Source of the DNA: Clostridia bacterium | GTDB lineage: Bacteria > Bacillota > Clostridia > Oscillospirales > Acutalibacteraceae | DNA: 64,000 bases | Reading direction: 5' to 3' | Assembly (NCBI GenBank): GCA_017397105.1 | Contig: JAFQKF010000003.1 | Location: forward strand, 1-64,000 | In this document: positions 17,026 to 26,154 of the stretch, one piece after another | How the letters are laid out: each line of letters opens with the position of its first letter | Position numbering within the stretch: position 1 is the first letter of the stretch | Program-made: the position numbers and the translations under genes | The notes under the pieces: generated by a model | The model's database searches: none | The model's input: the letters and a program-made list of their open reading frames with translations, nothing else | What the model was told of the DNA's origin: nothing

Positions 17026-18057
17026 TCACACACCAAGCTCGTTGGCAATCTCAAGAAGGTCATAATCAAAGGGAGTCTTCATATCAAGAGCTTCAAGAAT
17101 ATCGTAATCAACGATATCGGAACCTTTTCTTACAACTACTCTGTTGCTTATGCCATCCATGAGAAGCTTAACTGCCTTGTTACCCATACGGCAACCCATG
17201 ATAACGTCAAAGGATGAAGGTGTGCCGCCTCTCTGAAGGTGACCGAGAACGATTGAACGGCTCTCAATGCCGAGTTTCTTTTCAACCGCAGATGCGATAT
17301 CGGCAACGTTTACGCCGGGCATCTTTTCTGCAACAAGAACAAGATAGAACTTTTTGATATCGCCTGAGGATGTGCCCTGAGCCTCCCTGAGTTCACGGGC
17401 TTTTCTGATTTTTTCAACAACATAGCCTGCAGCGTCATTGTTGATGCTTTCCATAATTTCGGGAACAACTATTGCGGTAGCACCGGTTGCAATACCACCG
17501 TTTACTGTAAGGTCGCTGCACTGATTACCCATGATTTCAACTACCATGCAACGGTCGTTTGAAGAGATGGTATCGCAAAGAGAAGCGCAGAGAGTTTTGA
17601 TTGTGTTAAGGCAAGTGTCATAACCGAGAGTGTAATCTGAGCTGGGGATATCATTATCGATAGTACCGGGGATACCGATGCAGGGAAGACCTCTGAGAGT
17701 AAGGTCACGGGCGCCTCTGAAGGAACCGTCACCGCCGATTACTACAAGGCCGTCAATGCCCTTGTCGCGGCAATTGGCAATAGCCTTCTGCAAATGCTCT
17801 TCCTTGTAGAACTCCTTGAATCTCATTGAGCGAAGGTAAGAACCGCCCTGATTGAGAATATCACCGATATTATTTACGTTGAACTCAATAAGACAATTGT
17901 CGATATCGTTTGTAAGACCCCAATAGCTGTATCTTACGCCGTAAACCTTAAGTCCCTTTGCGCAAGCTGTTTTAGCTGCAGCATAAACAGCGGAATTCAT
18001 GCCGGGAGCATCGCCGCCGCTTGTAAGTATTGCAATTGCGTTAATCTTCTTTTCCAT
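17026..18057 (-). CDS. pfkA: ATP-dependent 6-phosphofructokinase
   Basis: This 343-residue enzyme phosphorylates fructose-6-phosphate in glycolysis. The N-terminal TSGGDAPGMNSAVYA, the GGDGSFRGA loop and the catalytic PGTIDND are present. The G after GGD marks ATP rather than pyrophosphate use. The size matches bacterial PfkA with its two similar half-domains. The start is set by AAAGGAG eight bases upstream of the ATG at 18057; an earlier in-frame ATG overlaps that site. It lies just after dnaE, an order seen widely in Firmicutes, but here a consensus promoter separates them. Confidence 0.93.
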   Translation of the reverse strand: MEKKINAIAILTSGGDAPGMNSAVYAAAKTACAKGLKVYGVRYSYWGLTNDIDNCLIEFNVNNIGDILNQGGSYLRSMRFKEFYKEEHLQKAIANCRDKGIDGLVVIGGDGSFRGARDLTLRGLPCIGIPGTIDNDIPSSDYTLGYDTCLNTIKTLCASLCDTISSNDRCMVVEIMGNQCSDLTVNGGIATGATAIVVPEIMESINNDAAGYVVEKIRKARELREAQGTSSGDIKKFYLVLVAEKMPGVNVADIASAVEKKLGIESRSIVLGHLQRGGTPSSFDVIMGCRMGNKAVKLLMDGISNRVVVRKGSDIVDYDILEALDMKTPFDYDLLEIANELGV

Positions 18058-18096
18058 AAATGTAACTCCTTTCATTTACGTTAATTGCCACTGATT

Positions 18097-18125
18097 ATTT
18101 TATAAAATATATAATAGTTTGTCAA
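18097..18125 (-). promoter_or_regulatory. promoter for pfkA-pcrA
   Basis: A perfect TTGACA (18120-18125) and TAAAAT (18097-18102) are separated by 17 bases on the minus strand. The -35 box starts only three bases after the dnaE stop codon. Confidence 0.75.
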
Positions 18126-18127
18126 TA

Positions 18128-21100
18128 TTATTCATTATAAATAACATTATTTGCACCGAGGATTTTTGTAAGTTCTCTGAGCAAAACAGGGTTCACATCA
18201 ACGCTTCTTGAAACCCCGAACTGCTTATATTCCTTTTTATCAACAAAGTAATAATAAAGCGGAACGTTGCCGTCAAAAATCGCAAGCAGCTTTTCACACT
18301 CAGCAACCTGCGGCGACGACGCTGTATCAAATCTCAGGAACAACCCTCTGCGCTGTTTCTTTTTGGGAGGTTCGGGTTTCGGCTCCTCCTGCTGAGGTAT
18401 AACGTTAGGCGGGCAAGGCTCAATCATTTCACACACAAGCTTCGCTTCCTCGTCCTCACGCAAGCTGAGTCTGCCGTGAACAAGGATAATACTTCCCTGC
18501 TGAATAAAGTGGGAATACTCCATAAGCTGCTTTGCGAAAACGATAACCTCTATACTTCCGTAAACGTCCTCCGCAGTAATGAAAGCCATGGTTGTGTCGC
18601 TTTTGGTAAGCTTCTTTTTAACCCCTGCAACCATGCACAGAAGGCTTACTTTTTCGTTATCCTTGTAAAGTGAGGATTCTCCCGTAAGGTCAGAGGTTCT
18701 TGCGGTTTTAAGATGCTGAGAAAGAGCAAGGAATTCACTCATCGGATGACCCGAAAGGTAAAGCCCTGTAACCTCCTTTTCTCCTCTGAGAAGCACGTCG
18801 TGTGCATATTCCTGAGCAAAAGGAATCTCATAACTGTCATCCGAAGAAACGGAATCAGATTCCCCGGCGGAAAGAATATCGAAGAATCCGAGCTGACCGT
18901 CAACGTTGCGGCGTTTGGAATTCTCCAGATCCTCAAGAATTTCAGGCAACGCAAGCATAAGCGAGCGTCTGTTTGCGCCAAGATTATCAAGCGCACCGCT
19001 TTTAATAAGACTCTCAACTGCTCTGCGGTTGAATTCCTTTGAATAAAGGCGGCGGCAGAAATTATAAAAGCTCGTAAAGCTGCCGTTTTTATTACGCTCA
19101 TCAACAATGCTGTTAATAAGAGCATTGCCGAGATTTTTAATTGCAAGCAGACCGAAACGGATATTGTCACCCTCTACGGTAAAGCCCGAGCCGCTCATAT
19201 TAACGTGAGGCGGCAGCACGTTTACCTTCAGGCGCTGACATTCGCCGATGTATTCGGTTACTTTATCCGTTCTGTCAAGGAAGCTGGTAAGCGTTGCAGC
19301 AAGCAACTCTCCGGGATAGTAGCATTTGAGCCACGCAGTCTGATAAGCAACGTAAGCATAGGCGGCAGCATGAGCTTTGTTGAAAGCGTAGGATGCAAAG
19401 GATGCCATTTCATCAAAAATACTGTTGGCAACCGCTTCGCTGATTCCGCGCCTTACAGCGCCCTCGCATTCAACCTCTCCTTTATCATTAACGATGCCGT
19501 GAACGAAATACTGCCTTTCCTTTTCCATAACGTCGTGCTTCTTTTTGGACATCGCTCTGCGCACAAGGTCCGCTCTGCCGTAGGAATAACCCGCAAGCTC
19601 ACGGCAAATCTGCATAACCTGCTCCTGATACACAATACAGCCGTTTGTAACGTCAAGAATCCCCTTTAACGCAGGCACTTTATACCTGATTTTAGAGGGA
19701 TTGTGACGGTTTGAAATATATTCGGGAATCGAATCCATGGGTCCCGGACGGTAAAGCGCAATAACGGCTATCATATCCTCCAGGCTTTCGGGGCCGAGAT
19801 TCATAAGCACATTGCGCATACCTGCCGATTCAAACTGGAACACGCCCTCAGTCTGACCCGTACAGAGCATTTCAAAAACGCCCGAATCGTTTACGTCAAC
19901 GTTTTCAATGGAAAAATCAGGCTGCTTTTTCCTTATCATTTTTACCGTATCTTCGATTACCGTAAGCGTTCTCAGCCCGAGGAAATCCATTTTGAGAAGG
20001 CCGAGGCTCTCAAGAGTAGTCATCGGGAACTGAGTTACAACGGTATCGTCATTCTTTGCAAGCGGAACGTATGACGATACGGGATCGTGAGTGATTACAA
20101 CACCTGCGGCATGAGTGGACGCATTCCTTGGCATACCCTCAACCTTGCGTGCCATATCAATAAGCTCTCGCATTTCATCGGAGCTTTCGTAAATCGCTTT
20201 GAAATCAGCCGAAACCGCAAGCGCTTCATCAAGTGAAATATTAAGCTTGTGAGGCACCTGCTTTGCCACGTTGTCAACCACAGCATACGAAAGGCCCATA
20301 ACCCTGCCTACGTCACGTATGGCCGCCTTTGCCGCCAGAGTACCGAAAGTTACAATCTGAGCAACGTGGTCACTTCCGTATTTTTCAACAACATAGTCAA
20401 TAACCTCTCCCCTGCGCTCATAGCAGAAATCAATATCAAAATCAGGCATACTGACTCTTTCGGGGTTAAGGAAACGCTCAAAAAGGAGATTGTATTTCAT
20501 TGGGTCAATACCCGTAATACCGATACAGTAAGCCGCAATACTTGCCGCTCCCGAGCCTCTGCCCGGACCTACGGGAATCCCCTTTTCCTTTGCGTGCTTT
20601 ATAAAATCGTGGACTATGAGATAATAATCAACGTAGCCCATGCGGTTAATAACGTCAAGCTCGTATTCAAGACGCTCGATATATTCCTTTGCAGGGTTTG
20701 CGCCGTAACGCTGATACAGACCGTTGTAGCACTGCTCCCTGAACCAATCAAAATGATCTCTGCCGTCAGGCACTTCAAAATGAGGGAGCTTTGTTTTGCC
20801 GAATTCAAATTCAACGTTGCACTGCTCGGCAATAAGAGCGGTATTCTCAACCGCTTCGGGGCAAAGCGGAAAAGCCTCAAGCATTTCCTCTTCGCTCTTT
20901 ACGTAAAACTCTTCCGTTTCAAATTCAAGCCCCGTGCTTTCGCCCAGAGTGTGGTTGGTCTGGATGCAAATCAACACCTGCTGCATTTTTGCATCCTCTT
21001 TGTTTATATAATGAGCATCGTTTGTGGCGGCAAGAGGAATACCCGTTTCCCTCGACAGCTTAACAAGGTCGGGGTTGATTCTCTGCTGCTCCGCAAGGCG

Positions 21101-21631
21101 ATGATTCTGAATTTCAAGATAATAGTTTCCGCTGCCGAAAACAGAGCTGTACCAAAGCGCGGTTTTCTTCGCTTCATCGTAATCGCCACGCAGTAAAGCC
21201 TGCGAAACCTCGCCTGCAAGGCAGCCCGAAAGCGCTATAAGACCCTCGTTGTACTTTTCGAGCAATTCACGGTCTACTCGGGGTTTTGTGTAAAAGCCCT
21301 CAGTCCAGCCGGCAGACACAAGCTTTATAAGGTTCTGGTATCCCGTGTTGTTTTTGCAAAGCAAAACAAGATGATAACGCTCATTATCAAGCCCGTGCAC
21401 CTTATCAAATCTTGAACGTGCGGCAACGTAAACCTCGCAGCCTATAATGGGCTTGATTTCCCGCGCCTTGGCGGCTTTATAAAAATCAATAACGCCGTAC
21501 ATAACACCATGGTCGGTGATAGCAACGGCGCGCTGACCCAGCCCCCTCACTCTGTCGAGCAGAGGTTCAATTCTGCACGCACCGTCAAGAAGGCTGTATT
21601 CTGTATGAAGATGTAAATGGGCAAAAGACAT
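18128..21631 (-). CDS. dnaE: DNA polymerase III alpha subunit, DnaE1 type
   Basis: This 1167-residue replicative polymerase carries an N-terminal PHP domain (HLHTEYSLLDG at 6-16, AITDHGVMYG), then the C-family palm with GPGRGSGAASI near 355-365 and the catalytic aspartates in MPDFDIDF (395-402). A helix-hairpin-helix region follows around 830-900, and an OB-fold with VSLLCMVAGVKKKLTKSDTTMAF around 990-1090. Size and order fit DnaE. In Firmicutes, DnaE works beside PolC, mainly extending primers. It begins four bases after whiA, so translation is probably coupled. Confidence 0.94.
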   Translation of the reverse strand: MSFAHLHLHTEYSLLDGACRIEPLLDRVRGLGQRAVAITDHGVMYGVIDFYKAAKAREIKPIIGCEVYVAARSRFDKVHGLDNERYHLVLLCKNNTGYQNLIKLVSAGWTEGFYTKPRVDRELLEKYNEGLIALSGCLAGEVSQALLRGDYDEAKKTALWYSSVFGSGNYYLEIQNHRLAEQQRINPDLVKLSRETGIPLAATNDAHYINKEDAKMQQVLICIQTNHTLGESTGLEFETEEFYVKSEEEMLEAFPLCPEAVENTALIAEQCNVEFEFGKTKLPHFEVPDGRDHFDWFREQCYNGLYQRYGANPAKEYIERLEYELDVINRMGYVDYYLIVHDFIKHAKEKGIPVGPGRGSGAASIAAYCIGITGIDPMKYNLLFERFLNPERVSMPDFDIDFCYERRGEVIDYVVEKYGSDHVAQIVTFGTLAAKAAIRDVGRVMGLSYAVVDNVAKQVPHKLNISLDEALAVSADFKAIYESSDEMRELIDMARKVEGMPRNASTHAAGVVITHDPVSSYVPLAKNDDTVVTQFPMTTLESLGLLKMDFLGLRTLTVIEDTVKMIRKKQPDFSIENVDVNDSGVFEMLCTGQTEGVFQFESAGMRNVLMNLGPESLEDMIAVIALYRPGPMDSIPEYISNRHNPSKIRYKVPALKGILDVTNGCIVYQEQVMQICRELAGYSYGRADLVRRAMSKKKHDVMEKERQYFVHGIVNDKGEVECEGAVRRGISEAVANSIFDEMASFASYAFNKAHAAAYAYVAYQTAWLKCYYPGELLAATLTSFLDRTDKVTEYIGECQRLKVNVLPPHVNMSGSGFTVEGDNIRFGLLAIKNLGNALINSIVDERNKNGSFTSFYNFCRRLYSKEFNRRAVESLIKSGALDNLGANRRSLMLALPEILEDLENSKRRNVDGQLGFFDILSAGESDSVSSDDSYEIPFAQEYAHDVLLRGEKEVTGLYLSGHPMSEFLALSQHLKTARTSDLTGESSLYKDNEKVSLLCMVAGVKKKLTKSDTTMAFITAEDVYGSIEVIVFAKQLMEYSHFIQQGSIILVHGRLSLREDEEAKLVCEMIEPCPPNVIPQQEEPKPEPPKKKQRRGLFLRFDTASSPQVAECEKLLAIFDGNVPLYYYFVDKKEYKQFGVSRSVDVNPVLLRELTKILGANNVIYNE

Positions 21632-21635
21632 AATA

Positions 21636-22541
21636 TTACCCCTTGGTCTTCGTTTCTATATCTGCGGCTATGGAAAGAATTTTTTCAAGCCTGTGGTTTA
21701 CTCCGGAGCGTGAAATGGGAGTTTCAAGCATTGTTCCCAGTTCCTTAAGGCTTGTTTCGGGATTTTCAAGCCTTAACTGAGCAATTTCCCTGAGATTCTC
21801 AGGCAGAGAATCTATACCGCAGGTGCTTTCTATAAGCTCGATTGCGGCAATCTGCTTTGACGCCGCATCGATTGTTTTTGAAAGGTTGGACATTTCGGAA
21901 TTTATCATACGGTTAACACGGTTGATAACGTCCTTTTGCATTTTAACACCCATTACCTCAAGCGAGGAAACGGTGGCACCCATAAAGGTAAGCAAATCCT
22001 CTATGCTTTCACTGTCTTTAAAATAGACAATATGATAACCCTTTCTTACCACATACTTGGGGCGCAGTTCAAACTCCTCAAGCAGAGTAATCAGATCCGT
22101 ACAAAGGCGCTTATGGGGTACAACAAACTCAAGGTGATAGTTTTTATTGGGATCGGTAACCGTTCCGCACGCCATAAAAACTCCCCTGACAAACGCACTT
22201 GCACAGCAATCGTCCGTTATATTTGAACGGTTGATTCTCAAAGAAATCTCCTTGGCAGAATGGCCAAAAACATCATAAACCTTGACCCTGTCAGCAGATT
22301 TTTCAACGCTGTATGTAATCTTTTTAGATTCGCTTGAAAGAAGCTCCGGCTTAGTGCCGCAAAGCTCGCTCAAGCCTTCGCTGAACACCCTTGCCGTTTC
22401 ACTGTTTTCGGTTGTGATTGATATATCAGCAGGAGAAAAATGCGCAAAAAGCACAAGCCCGTAGACTTGTGCGTGCAAGCAACACGAAGATAATATTTCA
22501 ATTGAGCCGAGCTCTTTTTTTACTGAAGATGAAAATGACAT
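21636..22541 (-). CDS. whiA: WhiA-family DNA-binding protein
   Basis: This 301-residue protein belongs to the WhiA family: an N-terminal half derived from LAGLIDADG homing endonucleases and a C-terminal helix-turn-helix. In Streptomyces it controls sporulation, and in Bacillus it affects cell division and chromosome segregation. Recognisable parts are SFSSSVKKELGSIE at the N-terminus, KNYHLEFVVPHKRL in the middle, and the C-terminal LRLENPETSLKELG followed by SRSGVNHRLEKI. It starts three bases after the murB stop; the rapZ and yvcK genes usually found between murB and whiA are absent here. Confidence 0.92.
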   Translation of the reverse strand: MSFSSSVKKELGSIEILSSCCLHAQVYGLVLFAHFSPADISITTENSETARVFSEGLSELCGTKPELLSSESKKITYSVEKSADRVKVYDVFGHSAKEISLRINRSNITDDCCASAFVRGVFMACGTVTDPNKNYHLEFVVPHKRLCTDLITLLEEFELRPKYVVRKGYHIVYFKDSESIEDLLTFMGATVSSLEVMGVKMQKDVINRVNRMINSEMSNLSKTIDAASKQIAAIELIESTCGIDSLPENLREIAQLRLENPETSLKELGTMLETPISRSGVNHRLEKILSIAADIETKTKG

Positions 22542-22544
22542 AAT

Positions 22545-23450
22545 TTAACCTACAAACTTAATTTCGGGTTCAAGCATAACACCCGTTTCCTTTAACACCG
22601 TGTTCTTTACGTTCTCAACAAGTTCAAGAACATCCTGTGCGGTTGCTCCGCCCTTATTGATAACAAAGCCTGCGTGCTTTTCGCTCACCTGAGCACCGCC
22701 CACGGAATATCCTTTTAATCCGCATTGTTCGATAAGTGCACCTGCAAAATGACCCTCGGGCCGTTTGAAGGTGCTGCCTGCACTGGGGAATTCAAGCGGC
22801 TGCTTATCCTTTCTCCTTGAAAGGAAATCGTTCATCTTTGCACGGATTTCTTCTTTTGTTGACTCAAAAAGCTTTAAGGTAACTCCGGTTATTATAAATC
22901 CGTTTTCCTCATATATGCTCTTTCTGTATCCGAAAGCGAGCTCTTCGGCGGTAAAAACACCGTTTTTACCGTCATTATCAATATGCGAACAAGAAACTAC
23001 TACGTCCTTCATTTCGCCGCCGTAAGCACCTGCATTCATATATGCCGCACCGCCGACGGTACCGGGTATACCGTAAGCAAATTCAAGACCGCCAAGTGAA
23101 TTTTCAAGCGCGAAAATACAAAGCTTTATAAGCGGAGTGCCTGCTGAGCAGACTACGGTATTATCCGGCAAAAGCTCTATATCATCCATATGAGAGGTAA
23201 CTATAACAAGACCTCTTATGCCACTGTCAGCGACAAGGAGATTACTCCCCTTGCCGACAACAGTATAATCAATCCCACATTCCTTTGAGCAGTTTACGAG
23301 CGCTTCAAGCTTGGACACAGAATCAGGCAAAGCGAGGAAATCCGCTTTACCGCCTATTCTGAAAGTTGTATAATCGCACATTATTGCATCGCAGATATAT
23401 TCAATATTCTCCTGCTTGCAAAGTAATTCAAGCTGCTGAAAAGTGCTCAT
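22545..23450 (-). CDS. murB: UDP-N-acetylenolpyruvoylglucosamine reductase
   Basis: This 301-residue flavoenzyme makes UDP-N-acetylmuramic acid for peptidoglycan. FAD-binding signatures are GKGSNLLV, YGIPGTVGGAAYMNAGAYGG and the GSTFKRP loop, whose serine is the usual proton donor. The length and the lack of an extra loop fit type IIb MurB of Firmicutes. The ATG is preceded by CGGAGG. It follows the ROK glucokinase by 22 bases within the hprK operon. Confidence 0.93.
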   Translation of the reverse strand: MSTFQQLELLCKQENIEYICDAIMCDYTTFRIGGKADFLALPDSVSKLEALVNCSKECGIDYTVVGKGSNLLVADSGIRGLVIVTSHMDDIELLPDNTVVCSAGTPLIKLCIFALENSLGGLEFAYGIPGTVGGAAYMNAGAYGGEMKDVVVSCSHIDNDGKNGVFTAEELAFGYRKSIYEENGFIITGVTLKLFESTKEEIRAKMNDFLSRRKDKQPLEFPSAGSTFKRPEGHFAGALIEQCGLKGYSVGGAQVSEKHAGFVINKGGATAQDVLELVENVKNTVLKETGVMLEPEIKFVG

Positions 23451-23472
23451 TACTGCCTCCGAAAAAATTTAA

Positions 23473-24423
23473 TCAGTTATCAAGAAGTGCTGCTCCGTAA
23501 ATGCCGGCATCGTTGCCGAGAGTTGCGGAAACAATCTGAGTCTGTCTGGTTGCGTAAATGCTGTAAACCTCTTTCTTAACCTCTTCTCTGAGAGGAGCAA
23601 GAAGATTTTCGCCCTCGTGACCGATGCCGCCGCCTACGCAGAGGATTTCAGGCTGAAGAGCGTTTATAATGTTTGAAACGCCTATTGCAAGATAGTGTAT
23701 GTACTTATCAACAACAGCCTTCGCTGTTGCGTCACCCTGGCGCATACCGTCAAATGCGGTGCGTCCGTTTACGGCATCAATATCGCCGTTTGCAAGTGCC
23801 CACATTGCGCTTTCCTTGCTCTCAAGCATTGCTGCCTTTGTCTGAGAAATGAGAGCGGTTGCTGAGGAATAACGCTCCCAGCAGCCCTTTCTGCCGCAGT
23901 TGCACTGCTCACCGTCAACACAGATAACCATATGACCGAGCTCGCCTGCAGCATCGTTGATACCTGTAACGATTTTGCCGTCAAGGATAATTCCGCTGCC
24001 TACGCCTGTGCCGAGAGTGATGGCAACAAAGCTTGCAACACCCTTGCCGCAGCCTGCAACAGCCTCGCCGAGGGCGGCGCAGTTTGCATCGTTATCAAGG
24101 TAAACGGTCTTGCCGTCAAGTCTTTCCTCAAGCATTTCCTTTGCAGGAACTTTATCAAAACCGAGGTTATTTGCAAAATCAATGTATCCGGTTGACTTAT
24201 TAACTGAGCCGGGAGTGCCGACACCGATTGATACAACGTCATCAAGGCTGATGCCCGCATCCTCAACAGCCATCTTAACGGCTACTGCGATATCATCCAT
24301 AATTTCAGCGGCAGGTCTGGGGCAATTAGTCTTTCTCTTGCCTCTGCCTACGATTTTAAGGTTTTCATCAATAACGCCTACCGCGATATTTGTTCCGCCA
24401 AGGTCAACACCGATTCTGTACAT
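23473..24423 (-). CDS. ROK-family glucokinase
   Basis: This 316-residue cytoplasmic kinase phosphorylates glucose, feeding glycolysis. The N-terminal phosphate loop is GVDLGGTNIAVGV, the catalytic aspartate sits in LDNDANCAALGE (~109-118), and the ROK zinc site is H164 with C174, C176 and C181 (CNCGRKGC). There is no DNA-binding domain, so it is an enzyme, not a repressor. AGGAGG lies before the ATG. Placement between hprK and murB, with pfkA nearby, gives a small carbon-flux cluster. Other hexoses are possible substrates. Confidence 0.88.
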   Translation of the reverse strand: MYRIGVDLGGTNIAVGVIDENLKIVGRGKRKTNCPRPAAEIMDDIAVAVKMAVEDAGISLDDVVSIGVGTPGSVNKSTGYIDFANNLGFDKVPAKEMLEERLDGKTVYLDNDANCAALGEAVAGCGKGVASFVAITLGTGVGSGIILDGKIVTGINDAAGELGHMVICVDGEQCNCGRKGCWERYSSATALISQTKAAMLESKESAMWALANGDIDAVNGRTAFDGMRQGDATAKAVVDKYIHYLAIGVSNIINALQPEILCVGGGIGHEGENLLAPLREEVKKEVYSIYATRQTQIVSATLGNDAGIYGAALLDN

Positions 24424-24456
24424 ATATATTTTCCTCCTGTATTTTAAATTACATTA

Positions 24457-25422
24457 TTAATATTCGTGCCAGAGCTCAATTTCTTTTTTGCGAGGCTTGA
24501 TATCGTCCTCAAGACCAAGCTGAGCAATGAGCTCCTGCGCCGCATCGTAACCCATTTTCTTCTGCCTGTTGTTCATTGCGGCAGCCTCAATGATAATGGA
24601 AAGGTTTCTGCCGGGCTTTACGGGAACTTCGTAAATCGGAATAGCTATGTTGAGAATTGAAGTATATTTTGAATCAAGACCCAATCTTTCGTAAACCTTA
24701 TTCTGCTCCCAGGGAACAAGCTGAACAACCATATCAATTTTTTCCGTAAGCTTTACAGCGCCCATACCGAAAAGCCTGAGTGCATTAATAACGCCGACAC
24801 CGTGAAGCTCAATAAAATGCCTGATATTGTCGGGCGCCGCACCTACAAGCGTTTTTGCAGAAACTCGACGAATTTCAACGGCATCGTCAGCAATAAGTCT
24901 GTGACCTCGCTTCATGAGTTCAAGCGCTGTTTCGCTTTTGCCTATGCCACTGTCGCCAAGAATCAGAACACCCTCACCGCTTACCTCAACAAGTACACCG
25001 TGCCTCGTAATTCTCGGAGCAAGCTCAATACTTAAAAATGAGATAGCCGAGGACATAGCCGAAGAGGTGGACTCCTTTGTGGAAAGGACGGGCACCTGAT
25101 ACTTCTGCGCAAGCTCAATAAGTACCTCAGGGAATTTTTGTTCCCTTGTAATTATTATTGCCGCAGGTTTGATAGAAAGGAAGTGCTCAAGGCTTTCCCT
25201 GCACTTTTCCTCACCGATGCTTTCAAGATAACCCAACTCCGCAAGGCCGAGAAACTGCACTCTTTCAGGGTTGAAATAATCACTGTATCCTGCAAGAACA
25301 AGACCCGGGCGCTGAACATCAAGCGAAGTAAGATAAATATCCGCTTCATCCGCAGGTGTGTAAATCACTTTATAGGACAGCTGACTTACAAATTTTTTAA
25401 GAGAAACGCTGTATTTTTCCAT
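24457..25422 (-). CDS. hprK: HPr kinase/phosphorylase
   Basis: This 321-residue protein phosphorylates and dephosphorylates HPr at Ser46, the central switch of carbon catabolite repression in Firmicutes. The Walker A loop GDSGIGKS is at 156-163, the capping aspartates are ADDAVEI at 178-184, and the C-terminal K3 region NNRQKKMGYDAA is present. The start at 25422 has GAAGGTGAGG upstream; an upstream TTG in frame overlaps that site. It leads the operon hprK-glucokinase-murB-whiA-dnaE from the promoter at 25477-25505. Confidence 0.93.
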   Translation of the reverse strand: MEKYSVSLKKFVSQLSYKVIYTPADEADIYLTSLDVQRPGLVLAGYSDYFNPERVQFLGLAELGYLESIGEEKCRESLEHFLSIKPAAIIITREQKFPEVLIELAQKYQVPVLSTKESTSSAMSSAISFLSIELAPRITRHGVLVEVSGEGVLILGDSGIGKSETALELMKRGHRLIADDAVEIRRVSAKTLVGAAPDNIRHFIELHGVGVINALRLFGMGAVKLTEKIDMVVQLVPWEQNKVYERLGLDSKYTSILNIAIPIYEVPVKPGRNLSIIIEAAAMNNRQKKMGYDAAQELIAQLGLEDDIKPRKKEIELWHEY

Positions 25423-25476
25423 AGCCTCACCTTCTGAAAACAAAAATAAAACAGACTTCTCATTATAGTTAAAATT

Positions 25477-25505
25477 ATTATAAACTATATTTCAGCATTT
25501 TCCAA
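25477..25505 (-). promoter_or_regulatory. promoter for the hprK operon
   Basis: TTGGAA (25500-25505) and TATAAT (25477-25482) lie 17 bases apart on the minus strand. The predicted leader is about 50 bases long. Confidence 0.7.
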
Positions 25506-25533
25506 CCCTTTTTTAATATTTTTTATAAATATA

Positions 25534-25575
25534 CCCTTTTCCCGAAGCGGTGATTTTCCGCTGACGAAAAAAGGG
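25534..25575 (-). terminator. probable terminator after the CotF genes
   Basis: A compound hairpin: CCCTTTT (25534-25540) pairs with AAAAGGG (25569-25575), and inside it AGCGG (25546-25550) pairs with CCGCT (25558-25562). The tract following it on the minus strand is AT-rich without a clean T-run, so efficiency is uncertain. Confidence 0.45.
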
Positions 25576-25581
25576 TGATTT

Positions 25582-25839
25582 TTAAAGCTCGGTTGAAATA
25601 TTTTCGAATTTTGTTTTAGTCTGATTAATCATATCTGCCTGCGCCGCAGCAGGAGCATACCATCCCCTTTTCTGCATATCGCAAAACACGTCTGATTCAA
25701 TATTCTGCTCTTCCTGAAGAATCTTCAAAAAATCATTTTTAAGCTGCTGGTTTACGCATTCGCTTGAATAAGTGTTATACACGGATGAAATGTGCTTCTG
25801 GGAAGCAAGCGCATCCTGCATAATTTCCATATCGTTCAC
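25582..25839 (-). CDS. CotF-family spore coat protein
   Basis: This 85-residue helical protein resembles the C-terminal part of the CotF/YhcQ-type coat proteins, small ferritin-like proteins without metal ligands that are packed in the spore coat. Typical features are MNDMEIMQDALASQKHISSVY at the start, a CVNQQLKNDFLKILQEEQ helix, and MQKRGWYAP near residue 60. The start is GTG, with AAGGAGAG seven bases upstream. The partner gene 15 bases upstream carries a second CotF-like segment. Expression in the mother cell is expected from the family. Confidence 0.78.
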   Translation of the reverse strand: MNDMEIMQDALASQKHISSVYNTYSSECVNQQLKNDFLKILQEEQNIESDVFCDMQKRGWYAPAAAQADMINQTKTKFENISTEL

Positions 25840-25854
25840 AGTATTCTCTCCTTT

Positions 25855-26040
25855 TTAATAAAGATGACCCATGAGGGTATCAAAATGCTGCTTGTGCTGA
25901 TTTGCAATCTGTTCGCAACAGCTTTTGATTGCGGGATCGGTTGCCGTCTGCGCATAGCCCTTGTATTTTTTCACAAGCATCTGCTCATAATTGAGCTGGT
26001 CTTCAAGCGCAGTAAGCTCTTTTGCGGTAAGATTTGCCAT
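25855..26040 (-). CDS. short CotF-like coat protein
   Basis: This 61-residue protein (MANLTAKELTALEDQL to the end) is the N-terminal-half partner of the CotF-type pair, with two predicted helices. Clostridia commonly carry these as adjacent small genes. The start at 26040 has AAAGGAG upstream; a longer frame running to 26124 crosses the tsf terminator and is rejected. No SigE or SigK promoter could be fixed with confidence. Confidence 0.75.
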   Translation of the reverse strand: MANLTAKELTALEDQLNYEQMLVKKYKGYAQTATDPAIKSCCEQIANQHKQHFDTLMGHLY

Positions 26041-26103
26041 ATGAATCGCTCCTTTACGTTGTAGTAAGCTTATTATCTGCCGCAAATAAGGAAAAAATAC
26101 ACA

Positions 26104-26141
26104 AAACAAAAAAATCTCCCGCATCCGAAGATACGGGAGAT
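26104..26141 (-). terminator. intrinsic terminator after tsf
   Basis: An 8-bp stem (26114-26121 with 26134-26141) that can extend inward around a UUCG-type loop is followed on the minus strand by seven or more T. It ends the rpsB-tsf operon. Confidence 0.88.
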
Positions 26142-26154
26142 AAGTTGGTTTTGA

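Noticed and set aside
20249..21196. 315-codon open frame on the plus strand
   Set aside because: Antisense to the PHP and palm domains of dnaE; composition is that of a shadow frame.
25444..25581. Possible riboswitch before hprK
   Set aside because: Only a promoter and the CotF terminator hairpin are seen; no conserved aptamer elements.
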